From the NCBI RefSeq assembly GCF_004328665.1, contig NZ_CP019770.1, positions 2,046,001 through 2,110,000 of the forward strand: 64,000 nt of DNA, read 5' to 3'. The notes under the pieces are model-generated. The model had not been told where the DNA came from and did not search any database. It saw only the letters and a program-made list of their open reading frames with translations. Of the stretch, positions 38,917 to 48,011 are shown in pieces (position 1 is the stretch's first letter; each line of letters starts with the position of its first letter). Made by a program: the position numbers and the translations under genes. The stretch comes from Pseudoalteromonas sp. DL-6 (GTDB lineage: Bacteria; Pseudomonadota; Gammaproteobacteria; Enterobacterales; Alteromonadaceae).

Positions 38917-39546
38917 ATGATTGCAATTTTTGGTGGCACTTTTGACCCCGTTCATTTGGGGCACCTTAATATGGCGCAGCAATGTGTGGCTACTTTTGAA
39001 TTACACTCACTTTATTTTATGCCCTGTGCAATACCCACACACAAAGCGGCACCGGGGATCAGCACCGAGCATCGTATAGCAATGCTTAAAGCGGCAATTA
39101 CAGCTTACCCAGAGTTTAAGCTTGATTTACGGGAGCTACAACGCAGCGGGCCTTCTTATTCTTTATTAAGCTTGCAAGAGTTAAGAGCTGAAAATCCCGA
39201 TACCCCTATTTTATTTTTGATTGGTATGGACTCATTCAACAACCTTGATAAATGGTATCAGTGGCAAACAATAACTCGTCTTTGCCATATAGTGGTGTAT
39301 CAACGCCCAGGTCAAAACTGTGACGTACAAGGTGAACTTAAAAACTACAAACAGCAGGCTGTGACCAAAGATATTTCCCTACTGAACGAAAAAAATGCCG
39401 GACACCTTTACTTTTTAGAAGGAGAACAGCTAGATGCCGCATCCAGCACTATCCGTCAAGCGCTTAAAAAAAGCATTAAAAAGAGTGAACTATTACCCGA
39501 CACCGTGAGTCACTATATTGAGCAGCACCAGCTTTATCAAGAGTGA
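38917..39546 (+). CDS. nadD: nicotinate-nucleotide adenylyltransferase NadD
   Basis: 209 residues, preceded by AAAGGGAAA. It adenylates nicotinate mononucleotide to deamido-NAD in NAD synthesis. The N-terminal nucleotidyltransferase motif IAIFGGTFDPVHLGHLNMA includes the GGTFDPxHxGH signature. The C-terminal ASSTIRQAL is the SxTxxR motif. Middle part LIGMDSFNNLDKWYQW is family-typical. Position after holA matches E. coli. Confidence 0.97.
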   Translation: MIAIFGGTFDPVHLGHLNMAQQCVATFELHSLYFMPCAIPTHKAAPGISTEHRIAMLKAAITAYPEFKLDLRELQRSGPSYSLLSLQELRAENPDTPILFLIGMDSFNNLDKWYQWQTITRLCHIVVYQRPGQNCDVQGELKNYKQQAVTKDISLLNEKNAGHLYFLEGEQLDAASSTIRQALKKSIKKSELLPDTVSHYIEQHQLYQE

Positions 39547-39608
39547 TTGGTATAAACCCCTCAGCGTGTTAAAATGACCGCTATTAAATTTTAAATTGAG
39601 ACAAAACC

Positions 39609-39926
39609 TTGGATTCGAAACAACTACTCGCTTTTGCACTAGACAAAATTGACGATATGAAAGCACGTGATGTGATTCAACTTGACGTAACTGGCACCTC
39701 AGACGTAACCGATTACATGATTGTATGTTCAGGCACATCAAGACGTCATGTATTGTCAATTGCTGATAACTTAGCAAAAGAAGCTCGTCACGCTGGTGAA
39801 GAGCCTATTGGCTATGAAGGCCAAAGCGATGGCGAATGGGCACTCGTTGATTTAGGTGATGTGATTGTTCACGTTATGCAAGATCAAGCACGTAGCTATT
39901 ACGATCTAGAAAAGCTTTGGGGCTAA
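39609..39926 (+). CDS. rsfS: ribosome silencing factor RsfS
   Basis: 105 residues from a TTG with GAG nine bases upstream. RsfS (YbeB) binds ribosomal protein L14 and blocks subunit joining when nutrients run low. Family motifs include IQLDVTGTSDVTDYMIVCSG, SIADNLAKEA and EGQSDGEWALVDLGDVIVHV. No in-frame ATG near the N-terminus would keep the first helix. rlmH follows 37 bases later, as in E. coli. Confidence 0.96.
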   Translation: MDSKQLLAFALDKIDDMKARDVIQLDVTGTSDVTDYMIVCSGTSRRHVLSIADNLAKEARHAGEEPIGYEGQSDGEWALVDLGDVIVHVMQDQARSYYDLEKLWG

Positions 39927-39963
39927 TAGCTCCCTATTTTAGACAACGCTTGGAAGTAACGTC

Positions 39964-40434
39964 GTGAAAATACAAATGATTGCTGTTGGTACAAAAATGC
40001 CAGCATGGGTAGAAACAGGTTTTGCAGAATATCAGCGCCGCTTTCCCAAAGATATGGCACTGGAACTAATCGAAATACCTGCTGGTAAACGTGGCAAAAA
40101 CGCAGATATAAAGCGTATTTTACACACCGAAGGTGAAAAAACCTTAGCCGCCATACCTAAAGGCAATCGTATTGTCACACTAGAAGTAACCGGTAAAGCA
40201 CTGGATACTCATCAGCTAGCGAAAAACATGGAAAAGTGGCAACTAGATGGTCGCGATGTCAGTTTACTGATTGGCGGACCTGAAGGATTAGCCCCAGAGT
40301 GTATTGCAGCCTCTGAGCAGAAGTGGTCGTTATCAAATTTAACACTTCCGCATCCCTTAGTACGTATTATTGTAGCTGAAAGTCTTTACAGAGGCTGGAG
40401 CTTAAATAACAACCACCCTTATCATCGCGAGTAG
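39964..40434 (+). CDS. rlmH: 23S rRNA pseudouridine-1915 N3-methyltransferase RlmH
   Basis: 156 residues from a GTG with GGAAG upstream. A small SPOUT methyltransferase that methylates pseudouridine 1915 in helix 69 after subunit joining. The trefoil-knot SAM motif is [15 protein letters not shown] near residues 99-113, and the C-terminus has [20 protein letters not shown]. It forms a coherent pair with rsfS, both acting at subunit joining. mrdA follows in 9 bases. Confidence 0.97.
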   Translation: MKIQMIAVGTKMPAWVETGFAEYQRRFPKDMALELIEIPAGKRGKNADIKRILHTEGEKTLAAIPKGNRIVTLEVTGKALDTHQLAKNMEKWQLDGRDVSLLIGGPEGLAPECIAASEQKWSLSNLTLPHPLVRIIVAESLYRGWSLNNNHPYHRE

Positions 40435-40443
40435 TTTCTTGCC

Positions 40444-42324
40444 ATGCTAAAACGAAGACCCACTATTCGCGACCACTCAGCAGAAGCTAATTTATTTGCT
40501 CGGCGTGCATTTGTGGGTTTTATTTTTATATTAGCCTTAGTAGCCATATTATTGTCTAACTTGTACACCATTCAAGTTGACGACCACCAAGATTATCAAA
40601 CTCGCTCTAACGATAACCGCATAAAAGTAATTCCGATTGCACCTAATCGCGGACTTATTTACGACCGCAACGGTGTTTTACTGGCTGAAAACAAGCCCGT
40701 TTATAACCTTGAAGTGATCCCCGAAGAAGTTGACGATTTAACTGCCTCCTTAAAATCTGTTAGTAAAATTATTGATATTACCGAGCAGCAGCAAGCTGAT
40801 TTCCTTGATGATATAAAGCACACTCGCCGCTTTAAAAGCCAAGTTCTTAAAGCTCGCTTAAATGAAAACGAAGTAGCGATGTTTTCAGTAAACCAACATA
40901 AATTCCCAGGGTTTAGTATTGAAGCGCGTTTAGCCCGTTATTACCCGTTTGGAGACACCTTAACCCATGCCTTAGGCTATGTTGCTAAGCTCAATAAAAA
41001 AGAATTAAACAAGCTTGAGCAACAAGATGAAGCCACCAATTATAGAGCGACCCATGATATTGGCAAACTGGGTATCGAAAAATACTACGAGCCATTACTT
41101 CATGGCCAGGTCGGCTCACAGCGAGTTGAAGTAAATAACCGTGGTCGTATTATTCGCACCTTGAGTATGGATCCACCGCAGCCGGGGGACGATTTAGTAC
41201 TTACTCTCGATATTGGTTTACAACAAATAGCCCAACATTCACTTAAAGATATGCGCGGCGCTATTGTGGTTATGGATGCAAAAGATGGCGGCGTTTTAGC
41301 GCTGTATTCAAACCCAAGCTATGATCCTAATTTATTTGTGCACGGTATTAGCAGTAAAGACTATAAAGCCCTGCTTAACCCTGATCGCCCGCTTATAAAC
41401 CGTACCACCCAGGGGCGCTACGCACCAGCATCGACTATTAAACCGCACATGGCTATTTTGGCATTAGAAGAAAACATAGTACAAGAGACCACCACCATGT
41501 GGGATCCCGGTTTTTTTCAAATACCCAATGTAGAGCATAGATGGCGAGACTGGCGACGTTGGGGCCATGGCCATGTTGATGTTTACAAAGCAATAGAAGA
41601 GTCATGCGATACTTATTTTTACGATGCAGCCTATCGCATGGGGATCACCAAAATAAGTAACTTTATGGCACGTTTTGGTTTTGGTGAGCTCTCAGGCATT
41701 GATATTCATGAAGAAACAACCGCTATTTTGCCCTCAAAAGAATGGAAAGAAGATCGTTTCAAAGAGTCATGGTGGCGTGGTGATACTATTTCTGTAGGGA
41801 TTGGCCAAGGTTATTGGACTGCCACCCCAATTCAAATAGCCAACGCGACTAATATTTTAGTTAACCGGGGAATAAATCATCCTCCTCACTTAGTGCAAGT
41901 GGCTAAAAAAGAAGACCAGATCACCCAGCTCAATAATGAAGAGAAGCCACCTGTTGTTCTCAATAATGAGGATAACTGGCGCATCGCTATTGATGCTATG
42001 CATAACACGGTTAAAAAGACCACCGGTACAGCACACCCTGCGTTTAAAGGAGCTACCTACGACCCTGCAGGCAAAACAGGTACAGCTCAAGTGGTCAGTA
42101 TTGCTCAAGGTGAGCGTTACGATGCCGATGCACTCAAAGAGCGCCAACGCGATAACGCCATTTACGTCGGTTTTGCCCCTTACAACAATCCACAAATTAT
42201 AGTCTCTATTGTGGTAGAGAATACCGGTGGGGGTAGCTCTGTAGGTGCCCCCATTGCGCGCCAATTAATGGATTATTATTTTGCAGCTAACCCAATTCAA
42301 TCCTCAGGGAGTAAAGTACCATGA
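40444..42324 (+). CDS. mrdA: penicillin-binding protein 2 (MrdA)
   Basis: 626 residues. The elongasome transpeptidase. A single membrane anchor (about 22-43) follows a basic cytoplasmic tail. The PBP dimerisation domain contains NRGLIYDRNGVLLAE and GRIIRTLSMDPPQPGDDL. The transpeptidase domain has the serine in YAPASTIKPHMA near residue 332, SCDTYFYD, and KTGTAQV near 540. It overlaps mrdB by 4 bases (ATGA), so the synthase pair is translated together. Confidence 0.97.
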   Translation: MLKRRPTIRDHSAEANLFARRAFVGFIFILALVAILLSNLYTIQVDDHQDYQTRSNDNRIKVIPIAPNRGLIYDRNGVLLAENKPVYNLEVIPEEVDDLTASLKSVSKIIDITEQQQADFLDDIKHTRRFKSQVLKARLNENEVAMFSVNQHKFPGFSIEARLARYYPFGDTLTHALGYVAKLNKKELNKLEQQDEATNYRATHDIGKLGIEKYYEPLLHGQVGSQRVEVNNRGRIIRTLSMDPPQPGDDLVLTLDIGLQQIAQHSLKDMRGAIVVMDAKDGGVLALYSNPSYDPNLFVHGISSKDYKALLNPDRPLINRTTQGRYAPASTIKPHMAILALEENIVQETTTMWDPGFFQIPNVEHRWRDWRRWGHGHVDVYKAIEESCDTYFYDAAYRMGITKISNFMARFGFGELSGIDIHEETTAILPSKEWKEDRFKESWWRGDTISVGIGQGYWTATPIQIANATNILVNRGINHPPHLVQVAKKEDQITQLNNEEKPPVVLNNEDNWRIAIDAMHNTVKKTTGTAHPAFKGATYDPAGKTGTAQVVSIAQGERYDADALKERQRDNAIYVGFAPYNNPQIIVSIVVENTGGGSSVGAPIARQLMDYYFAANPIQSSGSKVP

Positions 42325-43427
42325 CGGCTTTACATAATAAGCGTTCTATTTGGCTGCGCCTGCATATCGACTTGCCACTGTTAATTGCTTTATTACTGAT
42401 GATGGCTGGCAGTATCACCATAGTTTATAGTGCCTCTGGCCAAGATTCGGCCATGATGATCCGCCATATAACCCGTATGGCTGGTGCAATTATTGGCATG
42501 TTTGTTTTAGCGCAAATCCCACCTACGACCTTAAAACGCTTAGTCATTCCCATGTATTGCTTGGGACTACTTATGTTAGTTGGGGTACTTCTATTTGGTG
42601 TAAGTTCTAAAGGGGCTCAACGCTGGTTAGATTTAGGTATTACCCGCTTTCAACCCTCTGAATTAATGAAACTAGCGGTTCCAATGATGGTTGCTTGGTA
42701 TATTGGCCGTCACCATTTACCCCCTCGTCCGCTGCATTTAGTGATTGGCTTTGCCATTGTTATGCTGCCTACCCTACTTATTAAGGAACAACCTGATTTG
42801 GGCACCTCAATTTTGATTGCCAGCTCGGGTGTGTTTGTATTGTTTTTATCTGGTTTGAGTTGGCGTTTAATTGGCTTTTTAAGCTCTATTGTGGCCTTAG
42901 CTGCATGGCCTTTTTGGCACTATGGTATGCACGATTATCAAAAACAACGCGTTTTAACTTTTTTAGATCCTGAGAGCGATCCGCTTGGTTCTGGCTATCA
43001 TATTATTCAATCAAAAATAGCGATTGGCTCAGGCGGTATTGAAGGCAAAGGCTGGTTGCAAGGCACACAATCGCAGCTAGAATTTTTACCTGAGCGACAT
43101 ACCGACTTTATTTTTTCTGTACTGAGTGAAGAGTTTGGCTTATTTGGTGTATGTGTTTTACTTAGTTTGTACTTATTCATCATTGGCCGTGGATTATTTA
43201 TTGCAGTTAATGCACAAGAGGCCTTTGGCAAGTTACTCGCAGGTTCACTTACACTGACATTTTTCGTTTATATTTTTGTAAACATAGGCATGGTCTCGGG
43301 TCTATTACCAGTTGTAGGCGTCCCCTTACCATTAATTAGTTATGGCGGCACCTCAATGGTGACCTTGATGGCTGCGTTTGGCATTATTATGTCGATTGCC
43401 ACAGAAAAAAGGATGCTCTTAAAATAA
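42321..43427 (+). CDS. mrdB: rod-shape SEDS glycosyltransferase RodA (MrdB)
   Basis: 368 residues with about ten membrane segments. A SEDS-family peptidoglycan polymerase that works with PBP2. The family tracts WLDLGITRFQPSELMKLAVP and DLGTSILI are present, with the conserved aspartate in GTQSQLEFLPERHTDFIFSV, and LPVVGVPLPLISYGGTSMV at the end. Its stop and the rlpA start overlap as TAATG. Confidence 0.97.
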   Translation: MTALHNKRSIWLRLHIDLPLLIALLLMMAGSITIVYSASGQDSAMMIRHITRMAGAIIGMFVLAQIPPTTLKRLVIPMYCLGLLMLVGVLLFGVSSKGAQRWLDLGITRFQPSELMKLAVPMMVAWYIGRHHLPPRPLHLVIGFAIVMLPTLLIKEQPDLGTSILIASSGVFVLFLSGLSWRLIGFLSSIVALAAWPFWHYGMHDYQKQRVLTFLDPESDPLGSGYHIIQSKIAIGSGGIEGKGWLQGTQSQLEFLPERHTDFIFSVLSEEFGLFGVCVLLSLYLFIIGRGLFIAVNAQEAFGKLLAGSLTLTFFVYIFVNIGMVSGLLPVVGVPLPLISYGGTSMVTLMAAFGIIMSIATEKRMLLK

Positions 43428-44188
43428 TGCGCCTTTATAAACAGTTTATAATTATTACTCTGATCAGTTTCTTTTTAAGCGCCTGTAGTAGTTCAAATAG
43501 CCGTTACAGTATGCGCCATGATGCCGCACCACTGCGGGCACCGACCGAATTAGAAATGCAAGATGCTATTGTTACTCAAGTAATAAAAAGCGCTAGCACC
43601 ACACGCCCTTACGAAGTGTTGGGCAAACGTTATACCCCTATGCTCGATGAAACCGGTTATTCAGAAACTGGCATTGCTTCATGGTATGGCCGAAAGTTTC
43701 ATGGGTATCACACCTCTAATGGCGAAATTTACGATATGTTCGCCATGACGGCAGCCCATAAAACCTTACCATTACCGAGTTTTGTACGCGTAACAAATAC
43801 AGCCAATGGCCAATCTGTTATAGTACGGGTTAATGATCGTGGACCCTTTCATGATGATAGAATCATTGATCTTTCCTATGCTGCGGCCTACAAACTTGGC
43901 TACCACAAATACGGTACAGCACAGGTTAAGCTAGAAGCGATTACTCTTGCAGATACCCATGCGCGAAAAACCTACGTTCAAGTAGCAGCGGGCAGTACCT
44001 TAGCCAATATAGAGGCATTGGCACAGACACTACGAGAGCAGTATAAATTACCAACAAATATCGTCGAAAAAGATGCTATTTATAGATTGCACTTAGGGCC
44101 AATAAAAGATGCCCATCACGCGCAACAAGTATTAGAAACACTAAAACAAAATCAATTTCAAAACGCGTTCTTGCTTTACACTCAGTAA
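43427..44188 (+). CDS. rlpA: septal/rod lipoprotein RlpA, lytic transglycosylase-like
   Basis: 253 residues. The signal peptide ends in FFLSACSSS with an LSAC lipobox. A double-psi beta-barrel domain lies at about 80-175, with SETGIASWYGRKFHGYHTSN, LPLPSFVRVTN and VRVNDRGPFHDDRIIDLSY, including the catalytic-type aspartate and histidine. A SPOR domain at about 180-250 would bind denuded glycans. In other bacteria RlpA cuts peptidoglycan strands lacking stem peptides; whether this one is active is unproven. Confidence 0.93.
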   Translation: MRLYKQFIIITLISFFLSACSSSNSRYSMRHDAAPLRAPTELEMQDAIVTQVIKSASTTRPYEVLGKRYTPMLDETGYSETGIASWYGRKFHGYHTSNGEIYDMFAMTAAHKTLPLPSFVRVTNTANGQSVIVRVNDRGPFHDDRIIDLSYAAAYKLGYHKYGTAQVKLEAITLADTHARKTYVQVAAGSTLANIEALAQTLREQYKLPTNIVEKDAIYRLHLGPIKDAHHAQQVLETLKQNQFQNAFLLYTQ

Positions 44189-44233
44189 GCCCTTTAGAAT
44201 AGGGAGAATGCATATTTTTAACTTTAACCATTA

Positions 44234-45403
44234 ATGAGTATGATGAAATCTATTAAACATAAAATTCTTACTGGTGTTTGCGGCTTAGTTTGTTCTGCCG
44301 CCGTTTTTTCAGCCACCGCACAAATTATTCCAGCCCCTCCTCAAGTTAATGCTAAAGGTTACTTTTTGGTGGATTTCACCACAGGTAAAGTGATTGCAGA
44401 AGGTGAAGCCGATACAAAACTTGCCCCTGCTAGCTTAACTAAAATGATGACTAGTTACGTAATTGGTACAGAAATTAATGCAGGTAATATAGCACCTACC
44501 GATATGGTGACTATCAGCGAAAAAGCATGGGCAAAAAACTTTCCTGAATCATCAAAAATGTTTATTGAAGTAGGTAAGCAAGTTAGCGTAGATGATCTTA
44601 ATCACGGCATTATTGTGCAATCGGGTAATGATGCCTGTGTTGCTATGGCTGAACATATTGCTGGCAGCGAAAGTGCGTTTGCAGACTTAATGAACGCTCA
44701 TGCCGAAAAAATAGGCATGACGAATACTCATTTTGTTAATAGCCACGGCCTTGATACGGATGCGCATTACACCACCCCACGCGACATGGCCACATTAGGC
44801 GCTGCCCTTATTAAAGATGTGCCAGATGAATACGCTCTTTATAAAGAAAAATCTTTTACCTTTAATGGCATAAAACAATATAACCGTAACTCGTTGTTAT
44901 GGGATGAAAGCTTAGATGTTGATGGTATCAAAACAGGCCACACGTCTGATGCCGGTTACAGCTTAGTCACCTCGGCGACAAAAAACGACATGCGTTTAAT
45001 TGCGGTAGTTATGGGTACTTCGAGTGAGCGCGCACGTAAAGTTGAGAGTAAAAAACTACTTAACTACGGCTTCCGCTTTTTTGAAACAATTACGCCTTAC
45101 AAAGCGGGCGATAGTTTTGCAGAGCAACGCATTTGGATGGGTAATAAAGAGAATGTCTCTTTAGGTATTTTAGAAGACACCCCTATTACGATTCCTCGTG
45201 GCCAACATAAAAACCTTAAAGCAAACTTTGAGCTTGACGATACGCTTGAAGCACCTTTAGCTAAAGGCACTAAAGTGGGCACACTGTTTTTACAACTTGA
45301 AGGCGAAGATATTGCACAATATCCGCTAGTTACACTTGAAGAAATACAAGAAGGTAGCTTCTTTAGTAAAATATATGACTACTTACGCTTACAAATAATG
45401 TAA
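44234..45403 (+). CDS. dacA: D-alanyl-D-alanine carboxypeptidase PBP5/6 (DacA)
   Basis: 389 residues. Signal peptide to about residue 31 (SAAVFSATAQIIPAPP). The active serine is in LAPASLTKMMTSYV (SxxK), then VQSGNDACVAMAEH (SxN) and GIKTGHTSDAGYSLV (KTG). A C-terminal PBP5 beta domain and an amphipathic tail (FFSKIYDYLRLQIM) attach it to the membrane. It trims the terminal D-alanine from peptidoglycan stems. It follows rlpA by 45 bases and ends at a strong terminator. Starts at 44234 and a few codons later are equally plausible. Confidence 0.96.
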   Translation: MSMMKSIKHKILTGVCGLVCSAAVFSATAQIIPAPPQVNAKGYFLVDFTTGKVIAEGEADTKLAPASLTKMMTSYVIGTEINAGNIAPTDMVTISEKAWAKNFPESSKMFIEVGKQVSVDDLNHGIIVQSGNDACVAMAEHIAGSESAFADLMNAHAEKIGMTNTHFVNSHGLDTDAHYTTPRDMATLGAALIKDVPDEYALYKEKSFTFNGIKQYNRNSLLWDESLDVDGIKTGHTSDAGYSLVTSATKNDMRLIAVVMGTSSERARKVESKKLLNYGFRFFETITPYKAGDSFAEQRIWMGNKENVSLGILEDTPITIPRGQHKNLKANFELDDTLEAPLAKGTKVGTLFLQLEGEDIAQYPLVTLEEIQEGSFFSKIYDYLRLQIM

Positions 45404-45422
45404 GCATCAGTAAAGTAATATG

Positions 45423-45451
45423 AACGCCTCCTTTGTGAGGCGTTTTTTTTT
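45423..45451 (+). terminator. Rho-independent terminator after dacA
   Basis: AACGCCTC, loop CTTTGT, GAGGCGTT: eight pairs with a run of Ts after it. It closes the leuS-dacA run. Confidence 0.93.
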
Positions 45452-45461
45452 GCTTGAAAAG

Positions 45462-45470
45462 TGCTAGAAT
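45462..45470 (+). promoter_or_regulatory. extended -10 promoter for ybeD-lipB-lipA
   Basis: TGCTAGAAT has an extended TG and a -10 hexamer TAGAAT (45465-45470), then GCGCCCC. It lies just after the dacA terminator and about 143 bases before ybeD. The long leader holds an ATACCAATCG fragment but no gene. Confidence 0.5.
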
Positions 45471-45612
45471 GCGCCCCATATATACCAATCGTATTGAATG
45501 ACTATCGTTGGCTTAGGTCAAAAATAACATCATTTCAAGATTGTCATTAGCCTGTCAGTTTAAAGCTTAACGTATAAGTTAAGCCAACACTTTTGTTTGA
45601 GGAGTTCCCGTC

Positions 45613-45891
45613 GTGGTTGAACCTGTTAAAAACACTAAATTTGATGAGTACTTAGAGTACCCTTGCCCGTTTACATTTAAAATAATGGGTCTTGCAAACG
45701 TAAACTTAACTGATCAAATTTTAGAAAAGTTACAACCTATCGCTCCGGGTGATTATGCGCCAAAAGTAAAACCGAGCAGTAAAGGTAACTATGAGTCAGT
45801 CACTTTAGTGGCCACAGTAACCAGTGGAACTCATATCGAAGAAATTTATAACGTGATCAGCAACATCGATGACGTACGCCATATGCTTTAA
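45613..45891 (+). CDS. ybeD: YbeD (DUF493) ACT-like protein
   Basis: 92 residues from a GTG with GAGGAG seven bases upstream. DUF493 proteins have a small ferredoxin-like (ACT-type) fold; YbeD has been suggested to adjust lipoate metabolism because of its gene position. Sequence markers: [34 protein letters not shown], and [18 protein letters not shown]. It precedes lipB by 19 bases, as in E. coli. Confidence 0.94.
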   Translation: MVEPVKNTKFDEYLEYPCPFTFKIMGLANVNLTDQILEKLQPIAPGDYAPKVKPSSKGNYESVTLVATVTSGTHIEEIYNVISNIDDVRHML

Positions 45892-45910
45892 GCCATAGCT
45901 GAGATTGATT

Positions 45911-46564
45911 GTGAACGAAAACACCCTAATCGTACGCCAATTGGGTCGTCAGCGTTACATGCCGATTTGGCAAAAAATGCAAGACTTTACCGACACCCGT
46001 GATGAAAATACCCCAGATGAAATTTGGCTAGTAGAGCACGAAAGTGTATTTACTCAAGGCCAAGCCGGTAAAGATGAGCACTTGCTCGCCCCAGGTGACA
46101 TTGAAGTGATTAAAGTGGACCGTGGCGGACAAGTAACTTACCACGGCCCTGGTCAGCAAATGATGTATGTATTATTTAACTTACGTCGTTTAAAAATTGG
46201 CGTACGAGAGCTGGTAACTTGGCTTGAGGAATGTATTATTGAATCCCTTGCTGAGCACGGTATTGATGCATACGCAAAAGCCGATGCACCCGGTGTTTAC
46301 GTTAACGACAGCAAAATTGCCTCTTTAGGTTTACGAGTTCGTCGTGGCTGCTCATTTCATGGCTTAGCATTAAATGTTAACATGGACTTAAGTCCATTTT
46401 TACGCATCAACCCATGCGGTTATGCGGGCATGAATATGGTGCAAACTAAAGAATTAAATGGCCCTCAAAACCTTGAAGCAGCAGGTCAGGGGCTGGTAAA
46501 ACACATGATCAAAAAGCTTAATGCAACACAGGTTAAGCATACTGAAGGGTTTGAAAACGAATGA
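45911..46564 (+). CDS. lipB: octanoyl-[ACP]:protein N-octanoyltransferase LipB
   Basis: 217 residues from the GTG at 45911; a TTG two codons earlier is possible. LipB moves octanoate from acyl carrier protein to the lipoyl domains of 2-oxoacid dehydrogenases and the glycine cleavage H protein. The motifs are [14 protein letters not shown] near residues 75-88 and [20 protein letters not shown], with the catalytic cysteine in INPCGYAGM. It overlaps lipA by 4 bases (ATGA). Confidence 0.97.
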   Translation: MNENTLIVRQLGRQRYMPIWQKMQDFTDTRDENTPDEIWLVEHESVFTQGQAGKDEHLLAPGDIEVIKVDRGGQVTYHGPGQQMMYVLFNLRRLKIGVRELVTWLEECIIESLAEHGIDAYAKADAPGVYVNDSKIASLGLRVRRGCSFHGLALNVNMDLSPFLRINPCGYAGMNMVQTKELNGPQNLEAAGQGLVKHMIKKLNATQVKHTEGFENE

Positions 46565-47526
46565 ATAAACCAGTCAAAATGGAACCAGGTGTAAAACTAC
46601 GCGACGCAGAAAAAATGGCGTTGATCCCCGTTAAGGTTCTACCTACAGAAAAAACTGAAATGCTACGTAAGCCTGAATGGCTTAAGATTCGCTTACCTAA
46701 ATCGACTGAGCGTATAGACGGTATTAAACAAGCAATGCGTAAGCATGGCTTACATTCAGTGTGTGAAGAGGCCTCGTGCCCTAATCTATCTGAGTGTTTT
46801 AACCACGGTACAGCCACCTTTATGATTTTAGGAGCTATTTGTACACGTCGCTGCCCATTTTGTGACGTTGCTCATGGTCGCCCATTAAAACCAGATGCGG
46901 CAGAGCCTGAAAAGCTGGCACTGACCATTAAAGACATGAAGTTAAGCTATGTGGTTATTACTTCAGTAGACCGTGATGATTTACGTGATGGCGGTGCTCA
47001 GCACTTTGCTGATTGTATTCGCGAAATTCGTAAGCACAATCCAGAAATCACCATTGAGATATTAGTCCCTGATTTTCGTGGTCGTATGGACAGAGCACTC
47101 GAAATTTTAATTGAAACGCCGCCAGACGTATTTAACCACAACCTAGAAACAGCGCCACGTTTATACAAACTTGCGCGCCCAGGTGCCGATTATAAATGGT
47201 CTCTTGAGTTATTACGTCGTTTTAAAGAAGCGCATCCTGAGGTTAAAACCAAATCTGGCTTAATGGTTGGCCTTGGTGAAGAAATTAGCGAAATCGAGGA
47301 AGTACTTCGCGATTTACGTGCTCATAACGTTGATATGCTAACTGTAGGCCAATACCTGCAACCGTCTAAGCATCATTTACCCGTTAAGCGTTACGTGCCA
47401 CCTGCTGAATTTGACGCACTAAAAGAATATGCTGATGAAATTGGCTTTACTCATGCGGCTTCAGGCCCATTTGTACGTTCAAGCTATCACGCTGATCAAC
47501 AAGCGGCAGGTAAAGAAGTAAAGTAA
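46561..47526 (+). CDS. lipA: lipoyl synthase LipA
   Basis: 321 residues. A radical-SAM enzyme that inserts two sulphurs in the octanoyl chain. The auxiliary cluster cysteines are in [15 protein letters not shown] (near 62-76). The radical-SAM motif is [12 protein letters not shown] near 97-108, and the C-terminal serine ligand is in VRSSYHADQ. Length equals E. coli LipA. With lipB upstream it completes endogenous lipoylation. A strong terminator follows. Confidence 0.98.
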   Translation: MNKPVKMEPGVKLRDAEKMALIPVKVLPTEKTEMLRKPEWLKIRLPKSTERIDGIKQAMRKHGLHSVCEEASCPNLSECFNHGTATFMILGAICTRRCPFCDVAHGRPLKPDAAEPEKLALTIKDMKLSYVVITSVDRDDLRDGGAQHFADCIREIRKHNPEITIEILVPDFRGRMDRALEILIETPPDVFNHNLETAPRLYKLARPGADYKWSLELLRRFKEAHPEVKTKSGLMVGLGEEISEIEEVLRDLRAHNVDMLTVGQYLQPSKHHLPVKRYVPPAEFDALKEYADEIGFTHAASGPFVRSSYHADQQAAGKEVK

Positions 47527-47539
47527 CCTCTCGCAATAT

Positions 47540-47565
47540 AAAAAACCGCCATTAGGCGGTTTTTT
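47540..47565 (+). terminator. Rho-independent terminator after lipA
   Basis: AAAAAACCGCC, ATTA loop, GGCGGTTTTTT: eleven pairs with a T tract, 13 bases beyond lipA. Confidence 0.94.
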
Positions 47566-47663
47566 GTTTTTTTAGCGGTTATTTTTACTGTTTATAAAAT
47601 AACGTTAGGTTAAAGCAAGGTTACTTGAGATAATTATGCTTGAACCCATTATTTAGGTTATAT

Positions 47664-47903
47664 ATGAAATTATTAGTTCGTAACTTATCACGTGCCACTA
47701 CTGAGCATGAACTTCGTACATTATTTACAGCTCACGGTAAAGTGACCACCTGTAACTTAGTACTCGATAAAGAAACAGGCCAGTCTAAAGGCTTTGCCTT
47801 TGTAGAAATGCCTAACGACATTGAAGTTAAAGGCGCGATTAAAGCCCTTAATCAAACCACAGTAGACAAAAGCAAAATTCGCGTAAAACTAGCGGATGCT
47901 TAA
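47664..47903 (+). CDS. single-RRM RNA-binding protein
   Basis: 79 residues from the ATG at 47664; an in-frame start eight codons earlier is unsupported. It is one RNA recognition motif: RNP2 KLLVRNLS at residues 2-9 and RNP1 KGFAFVEM near 47-54, with charged loops between. Bacterial proteins of this type are small, often abundant in the cold, and bind single-stranded RNA; targets are unknown. It stands alone between lipA and the minus-strand sugar kinase, with a hairpin after it. Confidence 0.9.
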   Translation: MKLLVRNLSRATTEHELRTLFTAHGKVTTCNLVLDKETGQSKGFAFVEMPNDIEVKGAIKALNQTTVDKSKIRVKLADA

Positions 47904-47948
47904 TGCTACTGAGCTAAAGCCTGCATACCGGCTTAATTAAGCACACCA

Positions 47949-47984
47949 CAAAGTGTAAGCTGTTTAAAAACTGGTTACACTTTG
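47949..47984. terminator. hairpin between convergent RRM and kinase genes
   Basis: CAAAGTGTAA and TTACACTTTG form ten perfect pairs around a 16-base loop, about 45 bases after the RRM gene. A T-rich stretch follows at 47994. It probably ends transcription from the RRM gene. Confidence 0.55.
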
Positions 47985-48011
47985 GCCACTCCCCTTTTTT
48001 ACTACTAATAC

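Noticed and set aside
39543..39570. Fragment GATTGGTATAAACCCCTCA resembling the 17.8-kb repeat
   Set aside because: The likeness is limited to a few short words, with no inverted partner nearby; it is just upstream of rsfS and may be chance or part of its promoter.
45479..45560. ATACCAATCG segment before ybeD as a second MITE copy
   Set aside because: It has one end-like word but no matching inverted arm within 200 bases; at most a remnant.
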